From Streptomyces sp. MUM 178J (GTDB lineage: Bacteria; Actinomycetota; Actinomycetes; Streptomycetales; Streptomycetaceae): a DNA stretch of 37,345 bases. The notes beneath the pieces are model-generated. The model saw only the letters and a program-made list of their open reading frames with translations, was not told the origin of the DNA and searched no databases. The DNA is taken from positions 1 through 37,345 of the forward strand of contig NZ_JADWYQ010000057.1 in the NCBI RefSeq assembly GCF_022414575.1. The letters are read 5' to 3'. Both the position numbers and the translations under genes were made by a program. Below are positions 8,033 to 14,983 of the stretch, piece by piece; position 1 is the stretch's first letter, and each line of letters opens with the position of its first letter.

Positions 8033-9217
8033 GTGAACCGACGCCGCTGCGCCGCCGCCGCGATCCATGTGGTGTGCGCGCTGGCCACGGTGACCGCGCT
8101 GAATGTGCTGGCGTCTCCGGGCACGGCGTTCGCGGCGCCGGAGCCGCCCCCCGCCGCCACGGCCCCGCAGGCCCCCGCGCCCCCCGCCGACGACGCCACC
8201 GCCGACGCCGACTCGGGGACGCCGGGGAAGCCGGGGAAGCCGGGGAAGCCGGGGAAGCCGGGGACGCCGGGGAAGCCGGGGAAGAAGACGCTCGAAGAGG
8301 TACGTCAGGAGATCGACGCCCTCTACCGCCAGGCCGCCTCCGCGACCGACGCGTACAACCTCGCCGAGGAGCGGGCGGAGAAGCAGTCGGCGGAGATCGT
8401 CCGGCTGGCCCGCGAGATCGTCAAGGGCGAGGCCCGGATCAAGGAGCTCAAGGACCGCGCGGGCGCGGCGGCCCGCGCCCAGTACCGCGGCGGCGGGCTG
8501 CCCCCCGAGGCACAGTTGGCGCTCAGCGACGATCCGCGGCTGTTCCTGGACGGGGTCGGCAGACTCCAGGAGAGCCAGAAGGCCACCAGGGACCTTCTCT
8601 CCGAACTGAATCGGATCCAGGACGACTTGACCGCGTACGCCAAGTCGGCCAGTGACCACTGGACGGAGCTCGAAGCCCACCGCGTCAAGCAGGACAAGGC
8701 CAGGAAGGCCATCAACGCCAAGATCGAGGCGGCGAAGAAACTCGAGGACGAGTTGGAGAAGGAGGAGCTGGAGCGGCTCCTCCAGCTCGAACGCCGGGCG
8801 CAGTACGAGGCCCAGGCCAAGTGGCTCGACTCCGGCGCACTGAAGGAGATCAACCGCAGCGCGAGCCCCCGGGGCAAGAAGGCGCTGGAGTTCGCCACGG
8901 CGCAGATGGGCAAGCCGTACGTGTGGGGGGCCGAGGGGCCGGACTCCTACGACTGCTCGGGACTGACGTCCCAGGCGTGGGCGGCGGCCGGGCGCACCAT
9001 CCCGCGCACCTCGCAGGAGCAGTGGCGGCTGCTGCCCCGGATCGCCATCGAGGACATGCGCCCCGGCGACTTGATCATCTACCACGCGGACGCCAGCCAT
9101 GTGGGGATGTACGTGGGCGACGGCGCAATCGTGCACGCCCCGCGGCCGGGCCGCGATGTCACCCTCGCGGGCGCGGGCTCGATGAAGATCCTCGGAGTCG
9201 TACGCCCCGACAAATGA
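8033..9217 (+). CDS. Secreted NlpC/P60 peptidoglycan hydrolase with coiled coil
   Basis: This is a likely D,L-endopeptidase that cuts peptidoglycan stem peptides outside the membrane. Order of parts: signal peptide (residues 1-35, cleavage after AFA-A); a proline-rich segment; a collagen-like GKP repeat (about 63-83); a long coiled coil (about 85-265) of the type that autoinhibits or recruits partners in such enzymes; and the NlpC/P60 domain (about 280-394). That domain has catalytic Cys308 (YDCSG), His356 (SHVGMYVG) and a third polar position at His368 (IVHAP). The GTG start follows GGAGGGGGAG. The upstream 170 bp hold no gene. Confidence 0.92.
   Translation: MNRRRCAAAAIHVVCALATVTALNVLASPGTAFAAPEPPPAATAPQAPAPPADDATADADSGTPGKPGKPGKPGKPGTPGKPGKKTLEEVRQEIDALYRQAASATDAYNLAEERAEKQSAEIVRLAREIVKGEARIKELKDRAGAAARAQYRGGGLPPEAQLALSDDPRLFLDGVGRLQESQKATRDLLSELNRIQDDLTAYAKSASDHWTELEAHRVKQDKARKAINAKIEAAKKLEDELEKEELERLLQLERRAQYEAQAKWLDSGALKEINRSASPRGKKALEFATAQMGKPYVWGAEGPDSYDCSGLTSQAWAAAGRTIPRTSQEQWRLLPRIAIEDMRPGDLIIYHADASHVGMYVGDGAIVHAPRPGRDVTLAGAGSMKILGVVRPDK
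8221..8283 (+). repeat. Seven 9-bp coding repeats (GCCGGGGAA)
   Basis: Seven consecutive 9-bp units, six GCCGGGGAA-like and one GCCGGGGAC, encode the GKP repeat between the signal region and the coiled coil of the NlpC/P60 protein. Copy number is likely to vary between strains. Confidence 0.9.
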
Positions 9218-9467
9218 CCCGTTGAGGTGTGAGGCACTCAACTGGCCCAGTCAGCCACACAGGTGACCTGCGCCACCGACACCGCGTGACGTTCGTCATG
9301 ACGGAGGCCGGCGCCGGGGCGGCAACTACTGCCCGATGCTGGGCATATGCCATCGGCGCATAGCGCAGGGCCATTCCCCGCAGGCTCCGGGACCGCTATG
9401 GTCCTCGTCCGGTGGGCGCGATTCGCCGCTCCACCGCCCTCGGGGGGAGGGAAGGATTCCAACGCCG

Positions 9468-10823
9468 ATGCCCGTACCCGTACCGCGACAGAGGAAGGTC
9501 CCCCTCGCGGAAACCGCCCCAGGCGGCGCCGCCGGCACGCCCTCCCTCGACGACGTCACGGTCCGTGACGGCACGGTCGGCGAGGGTACGGCCGACGGCA
9601 GCCCCGTCGGGGGAGCCGGGGAGCTCACCGTGAGCGGCGGCGCTCTCACCCTGCTGGTGATCGAGGACGATCCGGCAGGCGCCTTCACTGTGCCCGAGCT
9701 GCTCGACGAGTCCGGCTCGGGCACCCGGGTCCGCATCCGCACCGCCCGCAACCTCACCGAGGCGGAGCGGCTGCTCACCGACGACATCCACTGCGTGCTG
9801 GTCGACCTCGCGCTGCCCTCGGGGCGCGTCGGCGAGGAGCCGGACGACCTCGCTCCGCTCCGGCACGTCCTGCGGCTCGCGCCCCGACACGCGGTGCTGG
9901 CGCTGGCCGCGTCCGGCGACGCCGAGCTGGCCGCCCGGGCGGTGCGGGCCGGGGCCCAGGACCACCTCTTCCGCGAGGAACTCGACGGCCGGCTGCTGAG
10001 CCGCGCAATCCGGTACGCCGTGGAGCGCAAACGGGCCGACGCGACCCAGGTGAAGCTGACCGAGTCACGGCTGCGGGCGCAGGAGAACGCCCGCCTGGAG
10101 CGCGGCCTGCTGCCCACCCCCCTGCTCCACGGCTCCGAGCTGCACTTCGCGTCCCGGTACCGGCCGGGCCGGTCGCGGGCGCTCCTTGGCGGCGACTTCT
10201 ACGACACCGTCCGCACCCCGGACGGCACGGTGCACGCCATGATCGGCGACGTCTGCGGGCACGGCCCGGACGAGGCGGCGCTGGGCGTGGAGCTGCGGAT
10301 CGCCTGGCGGGCGCTGACGCTGGCGGGGCTGTGCGGGGACGAGCTGCTGTCCACGCTCCAGGAAGTGCTGGAGCACGAACGGGAGAGCGAGGAGATCTTC
10401 GCGACGCTCTGCACCGTCGACATCGCGCCGGACGGACGGCAGGCCGGGCTGTGCCTGGCGGGCCACCCGTCGCCGCTGATCGCCCGGCCGGGGCGGCGGG
10501 CCCGGCTGCTCCCGTACGAGGACGGCGGGCCGGCGCTGGGCCTGCTGCCGCGTGCCCGCTGGCCGCGCCGCGCGGTGGAGCTGGGCGACGTCTGGAGCCT
10601 GATGATGTACACGGACGGGCTGATAGAGGGCCGCTCGGCAGGCCCGGGCACACCGCGGCTGGGCCAGGAGGGCATGGCCGCGATGGTCAACCGGCTGCTG
10701 GTCGCGGGGCTCAGGGGCGAGGCGCTGCTGGAGTCCGCGGTCACACAGGTGGGCGAGCTGAACGGCGGGGAGCTGACCGACGATGTGGCGGTGCTGCTGC
10801 TGAGCCGGCCGGGCTCCGCGTAA
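9468..10823 (+). CDS. Response-regulator-like PP2C (SpoIIE-type) phosphatase
   Basis: This is a 451-residue cytoplasmic protein. Residues about 60-185 form a receiver-like domain with the acidic pair (IEDD), a phospho-acceptor candidate Asp113 (CVLVDLALPSG) and a degenerate end where the usual Lys is replaced (HLFREEL). A linker helix (about 186-215) leads to a SpoIIE/RsbU-type PP2C domain with GGDFYD, IGDVCGHGPDEA, AGHPSP, YTDGLIEG and TDDVAVLLL, so the metal-binding Asp residues are present. Such proteins dephosphorylate anti-anti-sigma factors in partner-switching pathways; no partner gene is adjacent. I start at ATG 9468 (MPVPVPRQRK), preceded by a GGAAGGA site. The longer frame from 9336 has no family support. 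Confidence 0.88.
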   Translation: MPVPVPRQRKVPLAETAPGGAAGTPSLDDVTVRDGTVGEGTADGSPVGGAGELTVSGGALTLLVIEDDPAGAFTVPELLDESGSGTRVRIRTARNLTEAERLLTDDIHCVLVDLALPSGRVGEEPDDLAPLRHVLRLAPRHAVLALAASGDAELAARAVRAGAQDHLFREELDGRLLSRAIRYAVERKRADATQVKLTESRLRAQENARLERGLLPTPLLHGSELHFASRYRPGRSRALLGGDFYDTVRTPDGTVHAMIGDVCGHGPDEAALGVELRIAWRALTLAGLCGDELLSTLQEVLEHERESEEIFATLCTVDIAPDGRQAGLCLAGHPSPLIARPGRRARLLPYEDGGPALGLLPRARWPRRAVELGDVWSLMMYTDGLIEGRSAGPGTPRLGQEGMAAMVNRLLVAGLRGEALLESAVTQVGELNGGELTDDVAVLLLSRPGSA

Positions 10824-10842
10824 GGCCCCCGGGGCCCGGGGC

Positions 10843-10924
10843 TGCCGACCGCCGTTCTGCCGACCGCCGTTTTGCCGGCCGCTGTGCGTCCCTTCTGCCG
10901 GCCGCCGACTACCGGCCGCCGTTG
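10843..10924. repeat. 15-bp tandem repeats between PP2C and DUF2516 genes
   Basis: TGCCGACCGCCGTTC and TGCCGACCGCCGTTT are consecutive (10843-10872). Degenerate copies follow (TGCCGGCCGCTGTGC, TGCCGGCCGCCGACT, ACCGGCCGCCGTTG). The last two cover the stop codon of the converging DUF2516 gene at 10909-10911. Confidence 0.7.
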
Positions 10925-11247
10925 TAGGGCCCGTACGGCCCGTCGCTGCTGGAGCCGCGGCGGCCGCGGCCCCCGCCGGAGACCTGCTGGAGGGCGGGAC
11001 GCACGTCCACGAAGAAGACGATGCTGGCGATCAGCCCGGCGATCGACAGGAAGAGCAGGCCGAGGAACAGGTTCACCGCTACCGCGATGCCGAGGATGAC
11101 CAGCCAGAACGTCTTGGTCTGCTTGCCGGCGGCGCGGTAGGCGTCCTCGCGGGCGAGCGCCGCCATGATCAGTGCGGTCACCGACGTCACGATGAAGAGC
11201 GTATTGACCAGGAACCAGAGCCCGAACTCGAATCCTGCACGCAACAT
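10909..11247 (-). CDS. DUF2516 family membrane protein
   Basis: The 112-residue protein has an N-terminal hydrophobic helix, then the family stretch REDAYRAAGKQTKTFWLVILGIAV, two further membrane helices and a flexible Gly/Arg/Tyr-rich tail (GGGRGRRGSS, GPYGPYNGGR). Function is unknown. The M. tuberculosis counterpart is the membrane protein immediately after hbhA (Rv0476), the same order as here. I start at MLRAGFEF (11247); the frame is open to 11301, but the extra 18 residues are basic and unlike the family. Confidence 0.85.
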   Translation of the reverse strand: MLRAGFEFGLWFLVNTLFIVTSVTALIMAALAREDAYRAAGKQTKTFWLVILGIAVAVNLFLGLLFLSIAGLIASIVFFVDVRPALQQVSGGGRGRRGSSSDGPYGPYNGGR

Positions 11248-11325
11248 GGTCAGCACCGCCTTGTGAGCCGTTCGATTCTTTGTGTAGCGCCTCCCGGCCA
11301 AGGTACGCCAACGTACCGGGAGAAC

Positions 11326-11354
11326 GCGCCGGGCACCTCAAAGGTGCCCGGCGC
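11326..11354 (-). terminator. Terminator of the XRE-HBHA operon
   Basis: GCGCCGGGCACCT (11326-11338) and AGGTGCCCGGCGC (11342-11354) form a perfect 13-bp stem with a CAA loop. It lies 37 bp past the HBHA-like stop and before the DUF2516 start. Confidence 0.85.
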
Positions 11355-11390
11355 TTTCCGTGCGCAATCGGGGCGCGTGCGCTCCGGGCG

Positions 11391-11981
11391 TTACTTGGCC
11401 GGAGGCGCGGTCTTCTTGGCGGCCGCCTTCCGGGCAGGGGCCTTGCGGGCGGGCGCGACCTTCTTCTCCTCGCCGGCCTCGCCGACCTCGCCGACGGCGT
11501 CCGCCGCCCCGTCCGCCTGCTTGTCCCCCTGCGGCTCGACGGCGACGGCGATCTCGTTGATCTCCTCGGCGACCCCGCCGCGCCAGGTCCTGACGGCCTG
11601 CTCGCCGTGCTCGGCCACCTTCTCGTACGTGTCGCGGGCCTTCACGGCGTACTCTGCGGCGAAGCCGACACCGCGCAGCGCCAGGTCCTGGGCGGTCTCC
11701 CCGAACTTCCGGAAGTCGGTGTCCATGTTCTCCAGCACCTCGGCGACCTTGGCCTGCACGGTCGCCTGGGTCTCCTTGGCCTGCGCGGTCACCTTCTCCT
11801 GCACGGCCTTGGGATCGGTCTTGCGCACCGCCTCGATACGCGCCGGCGCCTCGGTCCGGATCTGCTCGACCAGCCCGGGCAGCTTCAGCGCCTGCTGGTA
11901 GGCGAGATCCGCGGTGCCGGCGGCGAAGTAGAGGGGCTTGGGGTCGGTGAAGGTCTTGCGCAGGTCATCGGTGATGGCCAT
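11391..11981 (-). CDS. HBHA-like protein with Lys/Ala/Pro-rich tail
   Basis: This 196-residue protein resembles mycobacterial heparin-binding haemagglutinin. A short N-terminal part (DPKPLYFAAGTADLAYQQ) is followed by a long amphipathic helical/coiled-coil region (about 40-140). The C-terminus is basic and repetitive, built from KAPARKAAAKK-type units (about 172-196), the part that binds heparan sulfate in mycobacteria. In a soil organism adhesion to host cells is unlikely; a surface, DNA or membrane scaffold role is inferred. It begins 33 bp after the XRE gene and is very probably cotranscribed with it. Rv0474-Rv0475 of M. tuberculosis has the same pair. Confidence 0.85.
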   Translation of the reverse strand: MAITDDLRKTFTDPKPLYFAAGTADLAYQQALKLPGLVEQIRTEAPARIEAVRKTDPKAVQEKVTAQAKETQATVQAKVAEVLENMDTDFRKFGETAQDLALRGVGFAAEYAVKARDTYEKVAEHGEQAVRTWRGGVAEEINEIAVAVEPQGDKQADGAADAVGEVGEAGEEKKVAPARKAPARKAAAKKTAPPAK

Positions 11982-12014
11982 GTCTGTGGTCCTCCCGGAT
12001 CACGGAGTCAGCGT

Positions 12015-12437
12015 TTACGTTTCTGCCTTCGGGGGCACCTCGTGGTCGTCCGCCTCCGCGGCGACGTCCGGCGCTGCGTCCTGCTCCGCGCCGAAGCCGT
12101 TCTCCTTGCGGAACGAGTCGTAGATCTGCAGCAGCACCTGCTTCTGCCGCTCGTTGATCGAGGGATCGGCCAGAATGACGGCCCGCGTCTCCAGCTCCTC
12201 GCGCTCCCGCTCGTCGAGAATCCCGGCCCGCACGTACAGCGTCTCCGCGGAGATCCGCAGGGCCTTGGCGACCTGCTGCAACACCTCCGCGCTCGGCTTG
12301 CGCAGCCCGCGCTCGATCTGACTCAGATACGGATTGGACACGCCGGCGGCCTCGGCGAGCTGCCGCAACGACAACTGCGCAGTGCGCCGCTGCTCTCGCA
12401 GATACTCACCGAGATTGCCGACGTTGAGTGATGCCAT
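12015..12437 (-). CDS. XRE-family transcriptional regulator upstream of the HBHA-like gene
   Basis: The 140-residue protein carries a clear Cro/C1-type helix-turn-helix at residues about 10-65 (LREQRRTAQLSLRQLAEAAG, VSNPYLSQIERGLRKPSAEVL). A helical region follows (AGILDEREREELETRAVILADPSINERQKQVLLQIYDSF), then an acidic tail. The start at 12437 (MASLNVGNLG) is chosen because the 20 extra residues of the longer frame coincide with a palindromic upstream site rather than protein. It probably represses its own operon through that site. Mycobacterial counterpart: Rv0474. Confidence 0.9.
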   Translation of the reverse strand: MASLNVGNLGEYLREQRRTAQLSLRQLAEAAGVSNPYLSQIERGLRKPSAEVLQQVAKALRISAETLYVRAGILDEREREELETRAVILADPSINERQKQVLLQIYDSFRKENGFGAEQDAAPDVAAEADDHEVPPKAET

Positions 12438-12462
12438 GCCTCGATGATGCCGCCGCTTGCTA

Positions 12463-12490
12463 ACTATTGCAAGCACCTGCTTGCAATAGT
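12463..12490. promoter_or_regulatory. Palindromic operator upstream of the XRE-HBHA operon
   Basis: ACTATTGCAAG (12463-12473) and CTTGCAATAGT (12480-12490) form a perfect 11-bp inverted repeat, centred about 40 bp before the XRE start codon. An additional GCTTGC half lies next to it at about 12455. The position and symmetry fit autoregulation by the XRE protein. It also contains two TTGCAA elements, like Nur boxes, but their 14-bp centre spacing differs from the closer spacing I recall for Nur sites. Confidence 0.6.
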
Positions 12491-12528
12491 GTTTCACGCA
12501 ACAGACGCCCGGCCGTGTGACTTCTAGC

Positions 12529-12542
12529 GATAGGTGTCACCT
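12529..12542. repeat. Left copy of 14-bp repeat GATAGGTGTCACCT
   Basis: This is identical to 13300-13313. It contains the perfect palindrome AGGTGTCACCT. It lies 132 bp before a small hypothetical gene, in a stretch of otherwise non-coding DNA that looks like mobile-element debris. Confidence 0.7.
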
Positions 12543-12674
12543 TCCAGGGCTTGTTGTCGCTGGTGGCCCCGTTTTAGTTGGCCGGTGTGCGCTCCAGTTG
12601 GCCTGAGGAGCGGCCGAAGCGGCCTGGGGGGCTCCGCCTGCCTCGATGTCGTGCCCCGCTTCTATGCTCCTGCG

Positions 12675-13193
12675 ATGACGTCTTACGAAGGAACGCATCC
12701 GACCGTTCTCGTCCAGGTGGGTAGCCGCCACGCCCAGATCGACGAACAGCTCGCACCCACGATCCAGGCGATCTGGGAGTGCGGCCTCGACACGTTCACC
12801 TGCTGCCAGGACCTGGCAGAGAGCAACGCGGGCTGGCCGGAGAAGCTGCCGCACATGGCGGAGTGGGTGGAGTCCCGCCGCGGCTGGATGCTCATCGACT
12901 TCCCGGTCGACGGCGGCCTCGCCTTCCTCTCGGCCGTGGCGAACGCCGGCCCGCGAGATGCCTTCTACGTGCGGATGACTCACTGGGCCGCCCCGGACGC
13001 CTGGGAAGTGAAGATCAAGCCGATGGACGCGGCGATGTTCCAGGAGGACCAGCCATCGCACTTCGGCCTGCGCCTCCTCCAGGTGAGCTTCCCCGCCTAC
13101 GACCTGCCGGAACTGACCCGGCGCCTCCGCGGACACGCCGCAGGCCGTACGGTGCCGCCCGCCCCCGCCGATTGGAGCACCGTCGGCCGCTAG
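12675..13193 (+). CDS. Hypothetical protein, 172 residues
   Basis: I do not recognise the family by name. The protein begins MTSYEGTHPTVLVQVG and contains DEQLAPTIQAIWECGLDTFTCCQ, a pattern (aliphatic helix, then GxxTxxxCQ) seen in small proteins often found in Streptomyces accessory DNA. It ends in a basic Arg/Ala-rich tail. There is no signal peptide or membrane segment. The ATG at 12675 is the first start that avoids an arginine/serine-rich artefactual extension; no strong ribosome site is visible. The gene is bracketed by the two copies of the 14-bp repeat, so it may have moved as a unit. Confidence 0.6.
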   Translation: MTSYEGTHPTVLVQVGSRHAQIDEQLAPTIQAIWECGLDTFTCCQDLAESNAGWPEKLPHMAEWVESRRGWMLIDFPVDGGLAFLSAVANAGPRDAFYVRMTHWAAPDAWEVKIKPMDAAMFQEDQPSHFGLRLLQVSFPAYDLPELTRRLRGHAAGRTVPPAPADWSTVGR

Positions 13194-13299
13194 CTTCTGG
13201 ACCGGTCCCGGTCTGCACTGCAAGCTCCGGCTGAGCACCTACCCGGCCAGACGGGCCAACTACAGCGCTCAGTCACAGGTGGGCGGCACGGAGGTTCGA

Positions 13300-13313
13300 G
13301 ATAGGTGTCACCT
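13300..13313. repeat. Right copy of 14-bp repeat GATAGGTGTCACCT
   Basis: This is an exact direct copy of 12529-12542, 771 bp away, placed about 100 bp before the ATPase pseudogene. Confidence 0.7.
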
Positions 13314-13411
13314 GATCTTGGTGGTCGACACCACCCCGAGAAGCGCCGAAGCCATACCGGATTTCTGCTGTGCCCGTTCCCGCGGCCCGCACAGCGCTGG
13401 CGTGGGCTCCC

Positions 13412-13704
13412 GTGATCGTATGGCTCAACGGCACCCACGCGCGGGCAAGACGACGACCAGTGCGCTCGTGCAGCAGCTGATCCCGGATTCACGGGTGTTC
13501 GACGCCGAGAAGGCCGGTGAGACACTCATGGACATCAAGCCGGGGCTGCCCTGGACGGGCAACTTTCAGGCGGGCAACTTTCAGGACTGGCCCCCGTGGC
13601 GGCCGCTCGTGGTCGAGACCGCCCGGCGCGTACTCGACTACACCGGCGACACTCTGGTGATGCCCATGACCGTCCTGTTCGAGCAGCACTGGCGGGACGC
13701 GTCA
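13412..13704 (+). pseudogene. Broken P-loop ATPase/kinase-like gene
   Basis: The first frame (GTG at 13412, reading VIVWLNGTH) continues in a second frame as AGKTTTSALVQQLIP. The intact family sequence would read NGTHGAGKTTT, a Walker A motif. One G appears to be lost at about 13438-13442, so the frameshift falls inside the nucleotide-binding loop. Further on, NFQ is duplicated (GNFQAGNFQDWPPW) by a 15-bp tandem copy. After FEQHWRDAS at 13704 the family sequence stops and unrelated sequence follows, so roughly the C-terminal half is missing. Relatives are about 170-190-residue AAA/kinase-like proteins of unknown substrate. Confidence 0.7.
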
Positions 13705-13817
13705 AGCCCCCTCTTGGACTCGCCCCGTGAGCCCAACAATGGACCAGCGTCCTCGGCTGGCCACGCAGCCTCCGACCGAGCGGGAGACCATCAGACGACG
13801 CTAAGAGGAGCACTTGG

Positions 13818-13848
13818 TTGACCTTCACCTTGGGGGAGCCCACAGCAT
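13818..13848 (+). promoter_or_regulatory. Possible MerR-type promoter of the MerR-PP2C gene
   Basis: A TTGACC (13818-13823) is followed, after a 19-bp spacer, by CAGCAT. The long spacer is characteristic of MerR-controlled promoters, which the regulator would untwist. The -10 match is weak, so this is tentative. Confidence 0.3.
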
Positions 13849-13890
13849 CAGTGGGGCCAGGCGGCGTGCCTGGCATGAGGAGGAACGAGC

Positions 13891-14970
13891 ATGGAGTTGC
13901 TGACCATCGGGACGTTCGCGAAGGCGTCCCGACTGTCCCCAAAGGCGCTGCGTCTTTACGACGAGCTCGGTCTGCTGACTCCCGCTCGCGTCGACCCGGT
14001 GACCGGCTACCGCCTCTACGCACCGGAACAACTGGATCAGGCCCGGCTGGTCGCCTGGCTCCGACGGCTCGGGATGCCTCTCGCCCGCATCCAGCACATC
14101 TGCACGCTGGATGCAGGTCCGGCAGCCGAAGAGATCCGCGCGTTCTGGGCCCAAGTCGAAGCCGACACCGCCGCACGGCGGGACCTGGCCACCTTCCTCA
14201 TCGACCACTTCTCCTGGAAGGACCCTGCCATGTGCCCGATCGCCGAGCCCCTGGGAATCCGTTACGCCGCTCTTTCCGACACCGGCCTTGTCCGCGAGAG
14301 CAACCAGGACACCGCCTACGCAGGGTCCCGTCTGCTCGCCGTCGCCGACGGCTACGGCAGCGGAGGTGCCCCCGCAAGCGCCGCCGCTGTCGACGCGCTC
14401 AAGAGCCTCGAAACCGACAGCACCCCGGCGAGCAATCTCCTCAACGTCCTCGAAGACGCGATCGACCAGGCCAAGCAGGCCGTGCACGCCATCTCCGGAG
14501 TCGACGCTTCCTCCGAAGCGGCCGGGACCACGCTTACCGCGATGCTCTGGACCGGATCGCAGCTGGCCCTTGTCCACATCGGTGACTCCCGCGTATACCT
14601 CCTACGCGATGGAGAGCTGTTCCAGATCACGCACGACCACACCATGGTCCAGTCGATGGTCGACGAAGGACGCCTCAGCCCGGAAGAGGCCGCCTCCCAC
14701 CCCCAGAGGTCTCTGCTGATACGAGCTCTGGGGTCAGGAGCCGATGCCACCCCCGACATGCGCCTTCACGACGCCCGGCGGGGAGACCGCTACCTGCTCT
14801 GCTCCGACGGTCTGTCCACCGTCGTGTCGACCGGAGAAATCCGCCGAGTGCTCTCCCATATCAGCGAGCCCGAGCAGGCGGTCCGCGAACTCGTCGCCCT
14901 CGCCAACGGCTCCGGCGGCCCGGACAACGTCAGCTGCGTGGTCGCCGACGTCATGGAGCTCCAGCAGTAG
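13891..14970 (+). CDS. MerR-type regulator fused to a PP2C protein phosphatase
   Basis: This is a 359-residue two-domain protein. Residues 1-110 are a MerR winged helix (LLTIGTFAKASRLSPKALRL, YDELGLLTPARVDPVTGYR) with a dimerisation helix. Residues about 120-359 form a PPM/PP2C serine/threonine phosphatase: RESNQD (Asp140), ADGYGSGG (Asp153, in place of the usual DGMGGH), GTTLTAMLW, HIGDSRVYL, CSDGLS (Asp306) and GGPDNVS (Asp345). All four metal-site Asp positions are present, so activity is likely. A GAGGAGGAA ribosome site precedes the ATG. Inferred role: the phosphatase senses or alters a phosphorylated partner and the DNA-binding half couples this to transcription. Its stop is 13 bp from the converging TPR gene. 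Confidence 0.88.
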   Translation: MELLTIGTFAKASRLSPKALRLYDELGLLTPARVDPVTGYRLYAPEQLDQARLVAWLRRLGMPLARIQHICTLDAGPAAEEIRAFWAQVEADTAARRDLATFLIDHFSWKDPAMCPIAEPLGIRYAALSDTGLVRESNQDTAYAGSRLLAVADGYGSGGAPASAAAVDALKSLETDSTPASNLLNVLEDAIDQAKQAVHAISGVDASSEAAGTTLTAMLWTGSQLALVHIGDSRVYLLRDGELFQITHDHTMVQSMVDEGRLSPEEAASHPQRSLLIRALGSGADATPDMRLHDARRGDRYLLCSDGLSTVVSTGEIRRVLSHISEPEQAVRELVALANGSGGPDNVSCVVADVMELQQ

Positions 14971-14983
14971 GAGCGAGCGACTT

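Noticed and set aside
12463..12490. Nur box before the XRE gene
   Set aside because: Two TTGCAA words are present, but their spacing is wider than in the Nur sites I know, and the perfect dyad next to an XRE gene fits autoregulation better.
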